From Acidobacteriales bacterium 13_1_40CM_3_55_5 (GTDB taxonomy: Bacteria > Acidobacteriota > Terriglobia > Terriglobales > Acidobacteriaceae), in contig MNGW01000102.1 of the NCBI GenBank assembly GCA_001918935.1, positions 1 through 38,525 of the forward strand: a DNA stretch of 38,525 bases. The letters run 5' to 3'. The notes beneath the pieces were generated by a model. It ran no database searches. It was not told where the DNA came from and saw nothing but the letters and a program-made list of their open reading frames with translations. Positions 25,058 through 33,538 of the stretch are shown here, piece after piece. The position numbers and the translations under genes are program-made. Within the stretch, counting starts at the first letter, position 1. Each line of letters starts with the position of its first letter.

Positions 25058-25730
25058 ATGGCTTTAAGGGCATCCGCACGAAAGATTCTTCTCAGGCTGT
25101 TTATCGGTCTCGCGGTGGCCTATCTACTTTTTGCCGGCTACATTTTGTGGACCATGCATCAGCCGCCGGAAACCTTCGGACGCGTGATGTCCAAGATGCC
25201 GGACGCCGCTTATTTAACAGACAGGTGATCCTGCGCCGGATTTCTCACTCTTAAAGTTGGATAAGAGCGATAAGGTCCAGCTCTCAGCTCTAAGCTCGCG
25301 GCAGCCCGTGGTTTTGGTCTTCGGCAGCTATACTTGACCTCCATTCCGGCGGGAGGTTCCTGCCCTCAACACACTTTACGACGAGTACGGGTCGCAAGTC
25401 GCCTTTCTCATCGTGTATATCCTGGAAGCCCATCCGACCGACGTGTGGCAGAGCGAGAGCAACATAAAGGAAAAGATCGTCTTTGCCAGTCCGAAAGATT
25501 ATCAAGAGCGAGAGTTTGTGGCAGGCAGTTGCGTTCGCAAATTGGGAATAAAGTTTCCCGCTGTGCTCGATGGATTCGACAACTCAACCGAGAAAGCCTA
25601 CACCGGCTGGCCCGATCGTATTTATTTGATCGATAAGCAAGGGCGAATCGCCTACAAGAGCAAGCCCGGACCGTTTGGATTCAAGCCGGAGGAGCTAGAA
25701 GTCGCGCTCAAGGACATCGCAGCTCATTAG
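25058..25730 (+). pseudogene. Iodothyronine-deiodinase-like thioredoxin-fold protein with in-frame UGA; 5' lesion
   Basis: The 5' part (25058-25228) encodes a membrane anchor (RLFIGLAVAYLLFAGYILW) and the start of the exported part, MHQPPETFGRVM. The domain then continues in another frame as GDPAPDFSLLKLDKSDKVQL, VVLVFGSYT, UGA (25335-25337), PPFRREVPALNTLYDEYG, VYILEAHPTDVW and GWPDRIYLIDKQGRIAYKS to 25730. The deiodinase family has selenocysteine exactly in GSxTUPPF, so the UGA probably encodes Sec, and a SECIS-like hairpin follows. About 15-17 residues normally between MPxxAYL and GDPAPDF are missing at about 25215-25221, with a frame change. The active-site UGA could be genuine; the 5' deletion means the gene as read makes no anchored protein. 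Confidence 0.75.
25335..25364 (+). promoter_or_regulatory. Candidate bacterial SECIS after in-frame UGA
   Basis: The UGA at 25335-25337 is followed by a 6-bp stem, GGCGGG (25348-25353) pairing with CCTGCC (25359-25364) with one G-U, and a 5-nt loop AGGUU. The loop starts 16 nt after the UGA and has G in its second and third positions. This agrees with the general bacterial SECIS description as I recall it (loop with an early G, 16-37 nt from the UGA), though the stem is near the short limit. Confidence 0.5.
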
Positions 25731-25757
25731 TGGCTAGTGAGTGACTAGTGATTAGAG
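25729..25757. repeat. Intergenic CTAGTG-type repeat, copy B
   Basis: TAGTGGCTAGTGAGTGACTA followed by GTGATTAG begins at the deiodinase-like gene's stop codon. It contains two near-identical AGTGRCTAGTG units in tandem, the same wording as copies A and C. Confidence 0.55.
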
Positions 25758-25803
25758 GGCGGCCAATTCTTTTTATCGGCCATTTAGATCTGAGGAAACA
25801 GAG

Positions 25804-26700
25804 ATGAACGAGATACAAAAGCCGATTTTCTTGATGCTAGTCGCGCTTACATGGTCGTGCTTCGCGACGGCAGAACTCCGGTACGGTCGTTCTTGTGACG
25901 CCCATACACCTTTTGATATTCCCGTCGACTCGACGTATGGCTGAGGTGAGTAGACTGCACTTTATTGCAAAGTTTCCTCGTTCTTCCGGTGACTTTTTGT
26001 TCACAAATAGGAGCTCCAAGCCGGTCGTCAGCGTGCTGGCTGTTGTAGAGCTAAGAGATCAGCAAGGGCAATATATGTTTAACATGCTGTTTCACGCGTT
26101 CAAGTTCAAGGCCTATAGAAGGGATACCTCGCCTTCTTCCCCTGGGTACCAGCGCAAGAAGCGATCCAATTTGATCAACCTGTAATGCCTGGAGCGAAAG
26201 AAACTTGGTCGATGTCAAGCTCGTCTTTTGTCGCGGATTGTCCGACCAGCGCGCATGCCAGCTTTGTCCAGATTCAATTTGGCGATGGCTCGGTCTTTGA
26301 GCACTCAGATGCCGACGCGCGCCGACAACCCGTGGTTATGGATGCAAGTACCATGGATTTTCGCCAGGCGCCATTCTCTCCACCGTTCGAGGTTGTGGCG
26401 ACGCTCGAAATCGACGCGCTCGGACGCCCATCTGTTGCAGATGCTGGATTTGCCTCTGATGACTTTATACGGTAGCTCGAGGCTCGGGTGGAAAAGTGGG
26501 AATTCGCGCCGGCTTATTCCGGTGAAACTGCTGTGCCCGGTAAATTGCAAATTCTTTTTCGCTTCCACAAAGATACTCCGGCACAGTACTCGACAGTGGC
26601 GAAAATGCCGAACGCAGGCGTATTTGAGGTCGCCGATATTCTTCCACCCAAGCCGGGCAGGCGGCTTTCGCGGGTGTACCTTGGAGGGGTGACTGTCACA
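25804..26700 (+). pseudogene. Secreted protein with TonB-C-like end, multiply broken
   Basis: Pieces of one protein lie in two alternating frames. It begins with a signal peptide (MNEIQKPIFLMLVALTWSC, Shine-Dalgarno GAGGAAACAGAG) and reads to DSTYG. An extra T at 25942 makes TGA, after which EVSRLHFIAKF...FLFTNRSSKPVVSVLAVVELRD continues in the second frame. Near 26121-26123 one G seems missing (AGAAGGGATACC), returning to the first frame as YLAFFPWVPAQEAIQFD. At 26473-26475 a TAG interrupts FIR-LEARVEKWEFAPAY in the same frame, one base from TGG. The C-terminal part (WEFAPAYSGETAVPGKLQIL) resembles the TonB C-terminal fold. The end merges with repeat C and the ilvD 3' end. Original length would be about 300 residues; the function is unknown. 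Confidence 0.75.
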
Positions 26701-26718
26701 CTAGCCACTGGCCACTAC
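26689..26718. repeat. CTAGTG-type repeat, copy C, at the end of ilvD
   Basis: An 11-nt palindrome GTGACTGTCAC (26689-26699) is followed by ACTAGCCACTGGCCACTAC (26700-26718). The reverse complement of the latter, GTAGTGGCCAGTGGCTAGT, matches copy B. It overlaps the ilvD stop codon (26715-26717) and the broken gene's last codons. Confidence 0.5.
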
Positions 26719-28388
26719 TTTGCCTGTGTGATCGCTCCTTGCGACGCCGAAGATACGAGTGCTGCATACTTTGCAAACACACCGCTTGCGTAGCGCGGTT
26801 CAGGAGTTTTCCACTCCGCTAATCGCTGACGCAGTGCAGCATCGCTGAGTTCAACTTCGAGCACCCGCTGATTCACGTCAATGTGAATCGTATCGCCCTC
26901 GTGCAGGGCGGCGATCGGACCACCCAGCGCGGCTTCGGGCGATAGATGACCGATCATCAGGCCGCGGGTTGCGCCGCTGAAACGGCCATCGGTGAGCAGA
27001 GCAACACACTCGCCCAGTCCTTCGCCGACAATCGCCGCAGTAACCCCTAACATCTCGCGCATTCCAGGCCCGCCTTTCGGACCCTCATTGCGGATGACGA
27101 CAACATCGCCGGCCTTGATGCGCTTGGTGGTGACCGCACTCATGGCAGCTTCCTCGGAGTCAAACACGCGAGCCGGCCCGCGATGACTGAGACGTTCGTG
27201 GCCGCTGATCTTGGCCACGCATCCCTCAGGCGCGAGATTGCCGTGCAGAATGACCAGTCCGCCCGTGGCCTTCAAAGGATGGCTCACCGGAGCGATGACC
27301 TGCTGTCCCGGAGTTTCTTTCGCAGCGTTAGCTTCTTCCGCGAATGTGCGTCCGGTGACCGTAAGAGTAGAGCCATCGGCGCAATGGCAATCCAGCAGGC
27401 GTTTGGCGATGAGCGGAATGCCTCCGGCCTTATCGACGTCGGCGGCTACGAATCGTCCTGCCGGCTTCAAGTCAGCAAGCAGCGGAGTGCGTTCGCTGAC
27501 TTTCTGGAAATCGTCCATCACTAATGTCACTCCGGACTCGCGCGCAATCGCCAACAAGTGCAACACCGCATTGGTCGATCCGCCAGTGCAGGCTACGCCT
27601 GCGATTGCATTCTGAAATGCAGCGCGGGTCAAAATATCTTTCGGACGCATGCCCCTCTTGAGCAGATCCAAAACAATCTCTCCGCAGCGGAAGGCCACTT
27701 CATCTTTACGCGAATCCATGGCAGGCACACCGTTGAACCCCATGGGTGAAAGACCGATCAACTCCATCACGGTGGACATTGTGTTTGCGGTGTATTGCCC
27801 GCCGCACGCGCCCGAGCGGGGGCAGGCGACATTTTCCAGATCTCGCAACTCCGTGTCGGTTATTTTTCCCGCCGCGTTGGCGCCAATGGCTTCGAAGACA
27901 TCTTGGATGGTGACGTCCTTGCCGCGATAATTGCCCGCGGCGATGGTGCCGCCGTATAAGACCAGCCCGGGAATATTCAGACGGGCAAGCGCCATCGCTG
28001 CCGCTGGGATTGTTTTGTCGCATCCCACAACGCACACCAGTGCGTCGAACATCTGTCCGCGGCAAACTAGTTCGATGGAGTCGGCGATAATTTCGCGGCT
28101 GACCAGCGACGCTCTCATTCCTTCCGTCCCCATGGTTTCGCCGTCACTGATGGCGATGGTGTTGAACTCCATAGGCGTGCCTCCAGCGGCGCGAACGCCC
28201 TCCTTCACCTTGCCCGAAAGCCTGCGCAGGTGAAAGTTGCAAGGCATGGTTTCAATCCAGGTGTTGGCGACACCGATCAGAGGCTTGCTGAGATCGCTAT
28301 CCGTGAAACCAATCGCCTTGAACATGGCGCGGGCTCCAGCCCGTTCACGTCCGTCGGTAATACCACGACTGCGATGTTTGAGATCCAT
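26715..28388 (-). CDS. ilvD: Dihydroxy-acid dehydratase
   Basis: A 557-residue IlvD, full length, converting 2,3-dihydroxy-isovalerate and -methylvalerate to the 2-oxo acids, the third common step of valine and isoleucine synthesis. It is an iron-sulfur dehydratase of the IlvD/Edd family: cluster and metal residues lie in VGCDKTIPA and [20 protein letters not shown], with the catalytic region [14 protein letters not shown] and [11 protein letters not shown] near the C-terminus. All expected motifs are intact. It is the last gene of ilvC-ilvB-ilvN-ilvD, 69 nt after ilvN. There is no good Shine-Dalgarno before the ATG at 28388. Its stop lies inside repeat C. Confidence 0.96.
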   Translation of the reverse strand: MDLKHRSRGITDGRERAGARAMFKAIGFTDSDLSKPLIGVANTWIETMPCNFHLRRLSGKVKEGVRAAGGTPMEFNTIAISDGETMGTEGMRASLVSREIIADSIELVCRGQMFDALVCVVGCDKTIPAAAMALARLNIPGLVLYGGTIAAGNYRGKDVTIQDVFEAIGANAAGKITDTELRDLENVACPRSGACGGQYTANTMSTVMELIGLSPMGFNGVPAMDSRKDEVAFRCGEIVLDLLKRGMRPKDILTRAAFQNAIAGVACTGGSTNAVLHLLAIARESGVTLVMDDFQKVSERTPLLADLKPAGRFVAADVDKAGGIPLIAKRLLDCHCADGSTLTVTGRTFAEEANAAKETPGQQVIAPVSHPLKATGGLVILHGNLAPEGCVAKISGHERLSHRGPARVFDSEEAAMSAVTTKRIKAGDVVVIRNEGPKGGPGMREMLGVTAAIVGEGLGECVALLTDGRFSGATRGLMIGHLSPEAALGGPIAALHEGDTIHIDVNQRVLEVELSDAALRQRLAEWKTPEPRYASGVFAKYAALVSSASQGAITQAK

Positions 28389-28457
28389 GGGAGGAAGATT
28401 ATGACAGAGGAGGAGGCAAAAAGAAGAACCCGGCGTTCAAACAAACTCGTGACAGCC

Positions 28458-28781
28458 CTATGCCATAGCCGCTCGGGTCGCCCGGTTTGAAATTGCCGCG
28501 GATGATGGTGGATGGGGCGTGGCGGTCCAATCGCCAGCGACCTGGGTAATGTCTTCAGGAGCACCAGCGCGGACATCCGTCACGTCCACAATGGCATGCC
28601 AGTCGCGGCAGAGCTGACCTGTTTGCTTGGGATTCACATCCAGCAGCAGCGTGACGTTATGCGTGTGCTCCAACGCATCGGCCTGGACATAAGGCAGGTC
28701 GAGCCCGCGCCGAGAGACGGCGTTCAGAATGCGCATCAGCGTGCCCTGCGTGTTGCGATAGCGAATGTGAAAAACCTGCAT
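28458..28781 (-). CDS. ilvN: Acetolactate synthase small (regulatory) subunit, short ACT form
   Basis: A 107-residue ACT-domain protein in the position of the acetohydroxyacid synthase regulatory subunit. One ACT fold is visible (VFHIRYRNTQGTLMRILNAV, RGLDLPYVQAD, NVTLLLDVN); the C-terminal 30 residues are Pro/Ala/Thr-rich and unlike an ACT second half. Its length resembles short IlvM/IlvN-type subunits rather than the 160-residue IlvH type. Such subunits bind valine or leucine and stimulate the catalytic subunit. A clear Shine-Dalgarno (AAGGAGAG) precedes the start at 28781, 30 nt after ilvB. The symbol ilvN rests on position; ilvM would be equally defensible. Confidence 0.82.
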   Translation of the reverse strand: MQVFHIRYRNTQGTLMRILNAVSRRGLDLPYVQADALEHTHNVTLLLDVNPKQTGQLCRDWHAIVDVTDVRAGAPEDITQVAGDWTATPHPPSSAAISNRATRAAMA

Positions 28782-28811
28782 AGCTCTCTCCTTGACCGAA
28801 AACCCGCAAAC

Positions 28812-30506
28812 CTAATCTTCTTCGAACATCATTTCCGATAGCGCCGCTCCCGATGGCACCATGGGGAAAACGTTCGCTTCCGGTTGACAATCAAAAACCA
28901 GCAGCTCCGGCTCAGGCGATTGCAAGAAGCGATCGAGCACGTCCGCGGTTCCGGACGCGACCGGGAATTCGCTCATTGCTTCTTCCGAGACGCGTTGCGC
29001 ATGAATCTTGTAAGCCTTGGCGATGGTAACGAAATCCGGATTGTCGCTTAGATCAGTCTCCGCATAATTGCGTTTGTAGAACAGCTGCTGCCACTGACGC
29101 ACCATGCCGAGATATTTGTTATCCACGATGACCAGCTTGAGAGGTAATCCCAGCCTGTGGACGGTCGCCAGTTCCTGAATATTCATCTGGAAGCCGCCGT
29201 CACCGGAGACACAGAGCACCGTGGCATCTGGTTTGGCCAACTGAACTCCAACCGCGGCAGGTAAGGCGAAACCCATCGCGCCTAAACCTCCCGAAGTAAT
29301 GAATCCTCGCGGAGACGACGAACGATAACGCTGGGCCGCCCACATCTGGTGCTGACCCACATCGGCGACAATGATGCTGTCCTTGGGAAGGCGGCTGAAA
29401 AGTTCGTCCAGAAAACGGATGGTTGGCTGAGCCAACCCTCGAGGATCAAGTTCGGCGCGCTCCGCCCCACCGGCCACAGCACGCCAGTCGCTCCAGTTGG
29501 GCAAAGAAACGCGGGAGACAGCCTGATGAAAAGTGGGAATAGTTTCCGCCAGATCCCCAATGACAGGAAGCTCACAGGCCCGTACACGGTCGAGCTGTGC
29601 CGGATCAATTTCAAAGTGCACGATGCGAGCTTGCGGAGCGAAGCGCGACGGATCTCCGGTCACTCGATCGTCAAGCCTGGCGCCGAATACCAGCAGCAGA
29701 TCGGTTTCGTGCAGCGCCAGATTGGCCGCGCGCGTACCGTGCATCCCCACCATGCCGAGGTAATAGGGCGCGTCGGGCGGAACTGCGCCCAGCCCGTGCA
29801 CAGTCGCAAACGTGGGAATATTCAGATCATCCAGCAAACGCCGTAATTCCGGAATTGCACCCGAGAGCTTCGCACCTGCCCCCACCAGGGCTACCGGTTT
29901 CTTGGCTTGTTCAAGCAGTGCGATCAACGTTTCGGAGGAACTTGAACCAGTGTGAACATCTGCCGGCTTGGCATGGGGAGTAAACTTCGCCGGTCCGCGA
30001 AATTCCATCGTAGCCTTCAGCAAATCGACCGGGAGATCGAGCACAACCGGACCGGGACGTCCACTGCGCGCCCAGTGGAATCCCTGCGCGATGACTTCAG
30101 GAATCTCTTCAATAGAGCGGGCCAGGCAGCTCCACTTGGTGAGGGAAAGCGTGAGGCCAAAGACATCGGTTTCCTGAAACGCGTCTGTACCGATCAGACT
30201 GCTTCGTACTTGGCCAGTGATGCACACCAGGGGAACTGAATCCATCTTGGCGTCAGCGATTCCCGTCACGAGGTTGGTCGCACCTGGTCCGCTGGTCGCG
30301 ATGGCAACGCCCACTTTGCCGGTAGTGCGAGCGTATCCCTCAGCGGCAAATACAGCGCCTTGCTCGTGTCGGGTGAGGATGTGCCGGATTCCGCTGCCGT
30401 CAAGCGCGTCGTACAACGGCATAATCGCGCCGCCGGGATATCCGAACACCAGGTCCACGCCCTCGGCCCGCAGACACTGCAAAACGATGTCAGCTCCTCT
30501 AAGCAT
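28812..30506 (-). CDS. ilvB: Acetolactate synthase large (catalytic) subunit
   Basis: A 564-residue thiamine-diphosphate enzyme that condenses two pyruvates, or pyruvate and 2-oxobutyrate. The N-terminal domain shows [14 protein letters not shown] and the cofactor glutamate in [31 protein letters not shown] follows. The C-terminal ThDP-binding stretch has [15 protein letters not shown] and, after it, [16 protein letters not shown], the GDGxxxNN/K motif of the family. The middle FAD-binding domain has [15 protein letters not shown]. The start ATG at 30506 overlaps the ilvC stop by 8 nt, suggesting coupled translation. Second gene of the operon; regulated by the following small subunit. Confidence 0.96.
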   Translation of the reverse strand: MLRGADIVLQCLRAEGVDLVFGYPGGAIMPLYDALDGSGIRHILTRHEQGAVFAAEGYARTTGKVGVAIATSGPGATNLVTGIADAKMDSVPLVCITGQVRSSLIGTDAFQETDVFGLTLSLTKWSCLARSIEEIPEVIAQGFHWARSGRPGPVVLDLPVDLLKATMEFRGPAKFTPHAKPADVHTGSSSSETLIALLEQAKKPVALVGAGAKLSGAIPELRRLLDDLNIPTFATVHGLGAVPPDAPYYLGMVGMHGTRAANLALHETDLLLVFGARLDDRVTGDPSRFAPQARIVHFEIDPAQLDRVRACELPVIGDLAETIPTFHQAVSRVSLPNWSDWRAVAGGAERAELDPRGLAQPTIRFLDELFSRLPKDSIIVADVGQHQMWAAQRYRSSSPRGFITSGGLGAMGFALPAAVGVQLAKPDATVLCVSGDGGFQMNIQELATVHRLGLPLKLVIVDNKYLGMVRQWQQLFYKRNYAETDLSDNPDFVTIAKAYKIHAQRVSEEAMSEFPVASGTADVLDRFLQSPEPELLVFDCQPEANVFPMVPSGAALSEMMFEED

Positions 30507-31545
30507 TTACGACCTTCGCCTCTGGCTTCTGAGTGGAACCGGACTTCTTCGCTTCTTTGGGCAGCCATGACATCATGGCTCGGAGGCGAGTTCCGACTTC
30601 TTCAATCGAATGCCGTTTCTCGCTTTCACGCAGAGCGGCAAAATTGCGGCCGCCTTTCTTGTTTTCGTCAATCCACTCGCGGGCAAAGCTGCCGTCTTGA
30701 ATGCGCGCCAGGATTTCTTTCATGGCAGTACGAGTGGAATCCGGCACCACCTGTGGGCCACGAGTAAGATCGCCGTACTCAGCCGTATTTGAGATGGAAT
30801 CGCGCATCCGCGCCAGCCCCCCCTCGTAGATAAGGTCGACAATCAGCTTCATCTCATGCAGGCACTCAAAGTAGGCGACCTCGGGCTGATATCCGGCCTC
30901 GACCAGGGTTTCAAATCCCTTCTTGATGAGCGAAGTCAATCCGCCACAGAGGACGGCTTGTTCTCCGAACAGATCACTCTCCGTCTCTTCTTTGAAAGTG
31001 GTTTGCAGAACTCCGGCGCGGGTCGAGCCAATTCCGTGGGCGTAGCAAAGCGCGTATTCCCGGGCGCGGCCACTGGCATCCTGGTGGATGGCAAGCAGGG
31101 AAGGAACGCCGCGGCCCTCCGTATAAATACGGCGCAGCAGATGACCGGGACTCTTGGGCGCGATCATGACCACGTCCACATCTTTCGGCGGAACGATAGT
31201 CTTGAAGTGAATACTGAAGCCATGAGAAACGCCAAGTATCTTTCCTGGGCGGAGTGCTGGCTTGACTGCGGATTCGTAGAAGTCGCCCTGAGTCTCATCG
31301 GGCGTGAGAATCTGAATCCAGTCCGCGCGCTCCGCCGCTTCGGCTGGAGACACGACTAAGAGCCCGTCAGCCTTTGCCAGTTGCGCGCTGGGTCGTTTGG
31401 GATCGAGGCCGACCACAACGTTGTAGCCGCTGTCGCGCAAATTTTGCGCTTGCGCATGTCCCTGGCTACCGTAGCCCAGAATTGCGATCACTTTGCCCTT
31501 TAGGGCGGCGGGGTTGGCATCGTGCTCATAGAAAACAGTCGCCAC
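30499..31545 (-). CDS. ilvC: Ketol-acid reductoisomerase (class I)
   Basis: A 348-residue class I (short) KARI that isomerises and reduces acetolactate or acetohydroxybutyrate, second common step of the pathway. The Rossmann motif [16 protein letters not shown], the HGFSIHF and [10 protein letters not shown] segments and the metal-site residues in [18 protein letters not shown] and [14 protein letters not shown] are intact. The cofactor-selectivity loop reads [11 protein letters not shown], with Asp where NADPH-dependent relatives usually carry Arg. A Lys/Pro/Ser-rich tail of about 20 residues extends beyond the usual end. Start GTG at 31545 after AGGAGAG. It heads the ilv operon, divergent from a TetR gene. 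Confidence 0.95.
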   Translation of the reverse strand: MATVFYEHDANPAALKGKVIAILGYGSQGHAQAQNLRDSGYNVVVGLDPKRPSAQLAKADGLLVVSPAEAAERADWIQILTPDETQGDFYESAVKPALRPGKILGVSHGFSIHFKTIVPPKDVDVVMIAPKSPGHLLRRIYTEGRGVPSLLAIHQDASGRAREYALCYAHGIGSTRAGVLQTTFKEETESDLFGEQAVLCGGLTSLIKKGFETLVEAGYQPEVAYFECLHEMKLIVDLIYEGGLARMRDSISNTAEYGDLTRGPQVVPDSTRTAMKEILARIQDGSFAREWIDENKKGGRNFAALRESEKRHSIEEVGTRLRAMMSWLPKEAKKSGSTQKPEAKVVNA

Positions 31546-31645
31546 AGGTCTCTCCTAGAACGCGGTTGAAACAGGGGAGGTTATGTTCCCTGCTCTTGTG
31601 CTTGTCTGGCTTAAAAAGCTGACCGGCGGAAGGTCTCAGAGGGCA

Positions 31646-31661
31646 GACCGACCGGTCGGTC
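31646..31661. promoter_or_regulatory. Perfect 16-bp palindrome, likely TetR operator
   Basis: GACCGACCGGTCGGTC is an exact inverted repeat without spacer in the 212-nt gap between ilvC (minus) and the TetR gene (plus). Similar ACCGACCGGTCGGT-type sites are reported targets of TetR-family regulators of fatty-acid and related catabolism. It lies about 100 nt from either start codon, so it could control both directions. Confidence 0.7.
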
Positions 31662-31757
31662 GGTTTAGGGATGTTAGCGGCTGGATGGCTACCCTGTCAA
31701 GCCCCAGATTTCCCTCTATTGGCATTCCGGTTTCGCGCTGTATATCCTTGTCCGGCA

Positions 31758-32345
31758 ATGACTCGCGAAACCGCCACCGACTCCCGCCAGGACATCTTGC
31801 ATACTGCGGCGCGCCTTTTCCAGCAGCGCGGCTACGACGCGACCTCGATGAACGACATTGCAGCTACCCTGAAGTTGAGCAAAGGCGGCCTCTACCATCA
31901 TTTCCAGAGCAAGGATGAGATCCTTTTCAATCTTATGGACCACGCCATGGACATTACACAGCAACGCGTGATCGATCCAGTGCGCGGCATCGCGGATCCG
32001 GAACAGCGCCTGCGCATGCTCATCCGATTACATATCGACGTCGTACTTAGCGTGCGCGATCGTGAAATCACCGTCATGCTGCACGAAAACCACCCTTTGC
32101 CACCGCCCTTACGCAAGCGCATCAATTCGCGGAAGAAGGATTATGTGCACTTTATGGAGAATTTGATCGCCGAAGTACAACGAGCGCGGCAGTCCAAGGG
32201 GATCGTCAGTCCGCGGGCAGCAGTGTTCGCCCTGCTGGGAATGATTAACTGGATTTATCAGTGGCACAAGCCGGAAGGGACGCTACAAGCTGAACAGTTA
32301 GCGGCACAGTACACCGCGACTTTCTTCGGCGGAGCATTCCAGTGA
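31758..32345 (+). CDS. TetR-family transcriptional regulator
   Basis: A 195-residue TetR regulator. The N-terminal DNA-binding helices are standard: RQDILHTAARLFQQRG, then the helix-turn-helix TSMNDIAATLKLSKGGLYHHF and SKDEILFNLM. The ligand domain (residues about 60-195) follows, with no family-specific motif I recognise. The start is the ATG at 31758 (MTRETATDSRQ); a longer in-frame extension upstream would run through the operator region. A 16-bp palindrome 97 nt before the start is its likely operator, giving autoregulation and possibly control of ilvC. The stop codon overlaps the cupin gene start, so the two form an operon. Confidence 0.92.
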   Translation: MTRETATDSRQDILHTAARLFQQRGYDATSMNDIAATLKLSKGGLYHHFQSKDEILFNLMDHAMDITQQRVIDPVRGIADPEQRLRMLIRLHIDVVLSVRDREITVMLHENHPLPPPLRKRINSRKKDYVHFMENLIAEVQRARQSKGIVSPRAAVFALLGMINWIYQWHKPEGTLQAEQLAAQYTATFFGGAFQ

Positions 32346-32674
32346 GCGCCATGGAACAAAACTTCTTCGATATCGCTCAGTTGGAAAACTCACGCAAAGA
32401 AAGTGGACGGGCCTATCTTGAGTTTTTGCGTGTTTCATCTCTCAGCGCAGGAGTTTACGTCCTGGCAGCAGGCAGTACGGATACTCAAAAGCCCCACCGG
32501 GAAGATGAGATGTATTACGTGGTCCGGGGTCGCGCACGCATGCGAATTGGCGGCGAAGCGCAAGCGGTAACGGCAGGCAGCGTTATCTTTGTTGCTGCAA
32601 ACGTGCAGCACAATTTTTTCGAAATCACCGAGGAGTTAGTTGTCCTGGTTTTCTTTGCACCGGCGGAGAGTTAG
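32342..32674 (+). CDS. Cupin-domain protein
   Basis: A 110-residue single-cupin protein. Motif 1 (KPHREDEMYYVVRGRARMRI) keeps a His/Glu metal-ligand set, and motif 2 (VIFVAANVQHNFFEI) supplies the last His. It starts with GTG overlapping the TetR stop (GTGA), so translation is coupled; an ATG at 32351 is an alternative. Small cupins next to a regulator often act as isomerases, dioxygenases or sensors, but no specific reaction can be named. It is convergent with the reductase gene, 17 nt apart. Confidence 0.88.
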   Translation: MSAMEQNFFDIAQLENSRKESGRAYLEFLRVSSLSAGVYVLAAGSTDTQKPHREDEMYYVVRGRARMRIGGEAQAVTAGSVIFVAANVQHNFFEITEELVVLVFFAPAES

Positions 32675-32691
32675 GTCAACGTAGCGTCTAA

Positions 32692-33498
32692 TTATTGTGC
32701 AGCCGCGTCCTTACCCGGGATCCAATAAACTTCTTCCTTCAACACGTCCTTGGTAAATCCGATTCGTTGCAGCATACCTTTGCCGTGTTCGATCATTTGC
32801 GGATGGCCGCATAGATAGCCCACTGCGTTGGCACCCGTAAGGTCCCACATGTCGGCATACTTGCGCAGCACATCGTCGACACGGCCGGTTTCGCCCATCC
32901 ATTTTTGATCGTCCCAGGGGCGGCTGACTGTGGGCACGTAAGTAAGCCAAGGGACGTCGTGTGCAATTTTCTGCAGCTCGTCCCGATATCCGAACTCCCA
33001 CGAACGGCTGGCGCCATTCAAAAGGAAGAGTTTGTGCTCGCCGGTAAATTTTCCTTCCTTCCAATCTTTGTGCAGGGTGCGAATGTAGCTGACGAACGGC
33101 GCGATGCCAGTAACCGTGCACACCAGCAGATGGTTAATGCGTCCGCTGCCGGTTTGCAGTGTAAACCTTCCTTTGGGAACCTTTCGCATCTGAATTTCGT
33201 CGCCCACTCGCAATTTGTAGATGAGAGGGGTCAGTTCACCCTGGGGGACGAGCTCAAAGAAGAATTCAATTTCACTTTCGTACGGGGAGGAAACAATCGA
33301 ATAGGGCCGCTCGTGGCGTTTTTCTGCGTCTTGCACTCCCAGGGTCGCATATTGCCCAGGAGCGAACTTGAACTCAGCCTCGGTCTGGATGCGAATCATC
33401 CAAAGATCGGCGGAGTAATCCGCACGTTGGGTAATTCGGGCGCGGTAAAACTTCTCATCGCCACTGCTCACGATCACCCCCACGCTTAGGTGGCGCAC
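32692..33498 (-). CDS. Ferredoxin/flavodoxin-NADP reductase-like protein
   Basis: A 268-residue FAD/NAD(P)H oxidoreductase of the ferredoxin-NADP reductase type. The FAD-binding barrel is marked by FAPGQYATLG and ERPYSIVSSP (the RxYS motif); the NAD(P) domain begins with CTVTGIAPFVSYIRTL and continues to YLCGHPQMIEHGKGML near the C-terminus, typical of bacterial FNR (Fpr type). It would move electrons between NADPH and ferredoxin or flavodoxin. Several GTG codons near the 5' end are possible starts (33498 and the next few); the first ten residues are not conserved. It is the last gene of a minus-strand group with the SemiSWEET-like and propeller genes. Confidence 0.9.
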   Translation of the reverse strand: MRHLSVGVIVSSGDEKFYRARITQRADYSADLWMIRIQTEAEFKFAPGQYATLGVQDAEKRHERPYSIVSSPYESEIEFFFELVPQGELTPLIYKLRVGDEIQMRKVPKGRFTLQTGSGRINHLLVCTVTGIAPFVSYIRTLHKDWKEGKFTGEHKLFLLNGASRSWEFGYRDELQKIAHDVPWLTYVPTVSRPWDDQKWMGETGRVDDVLRKYADMWDLTGANAVGYLCGHPQMIEHGKGMLQRIGFTKDVLKEEVYWIPGKDAAAQ

Positions 33499-33538
33499 CC
33501 AAGCTGGCCTTAGTTTACAACCTTAGCGGCGTTCGACT

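Noticed and set aside
25338-25356. CCTCC/GGAGG hairpin immediately after the UGA
   Set aside because: It starts directly at the UGA and its loop is too close for a bacterial SECIS; the GGCGGG/CCTGCC hairpin fits better. The two are mutually exclusive.
29349-29983. Plus-strand frames of 128-165 codons over ilvB
   Set aside because: Antisense to conserved acetolactate synthase motifs; no independent evidence.
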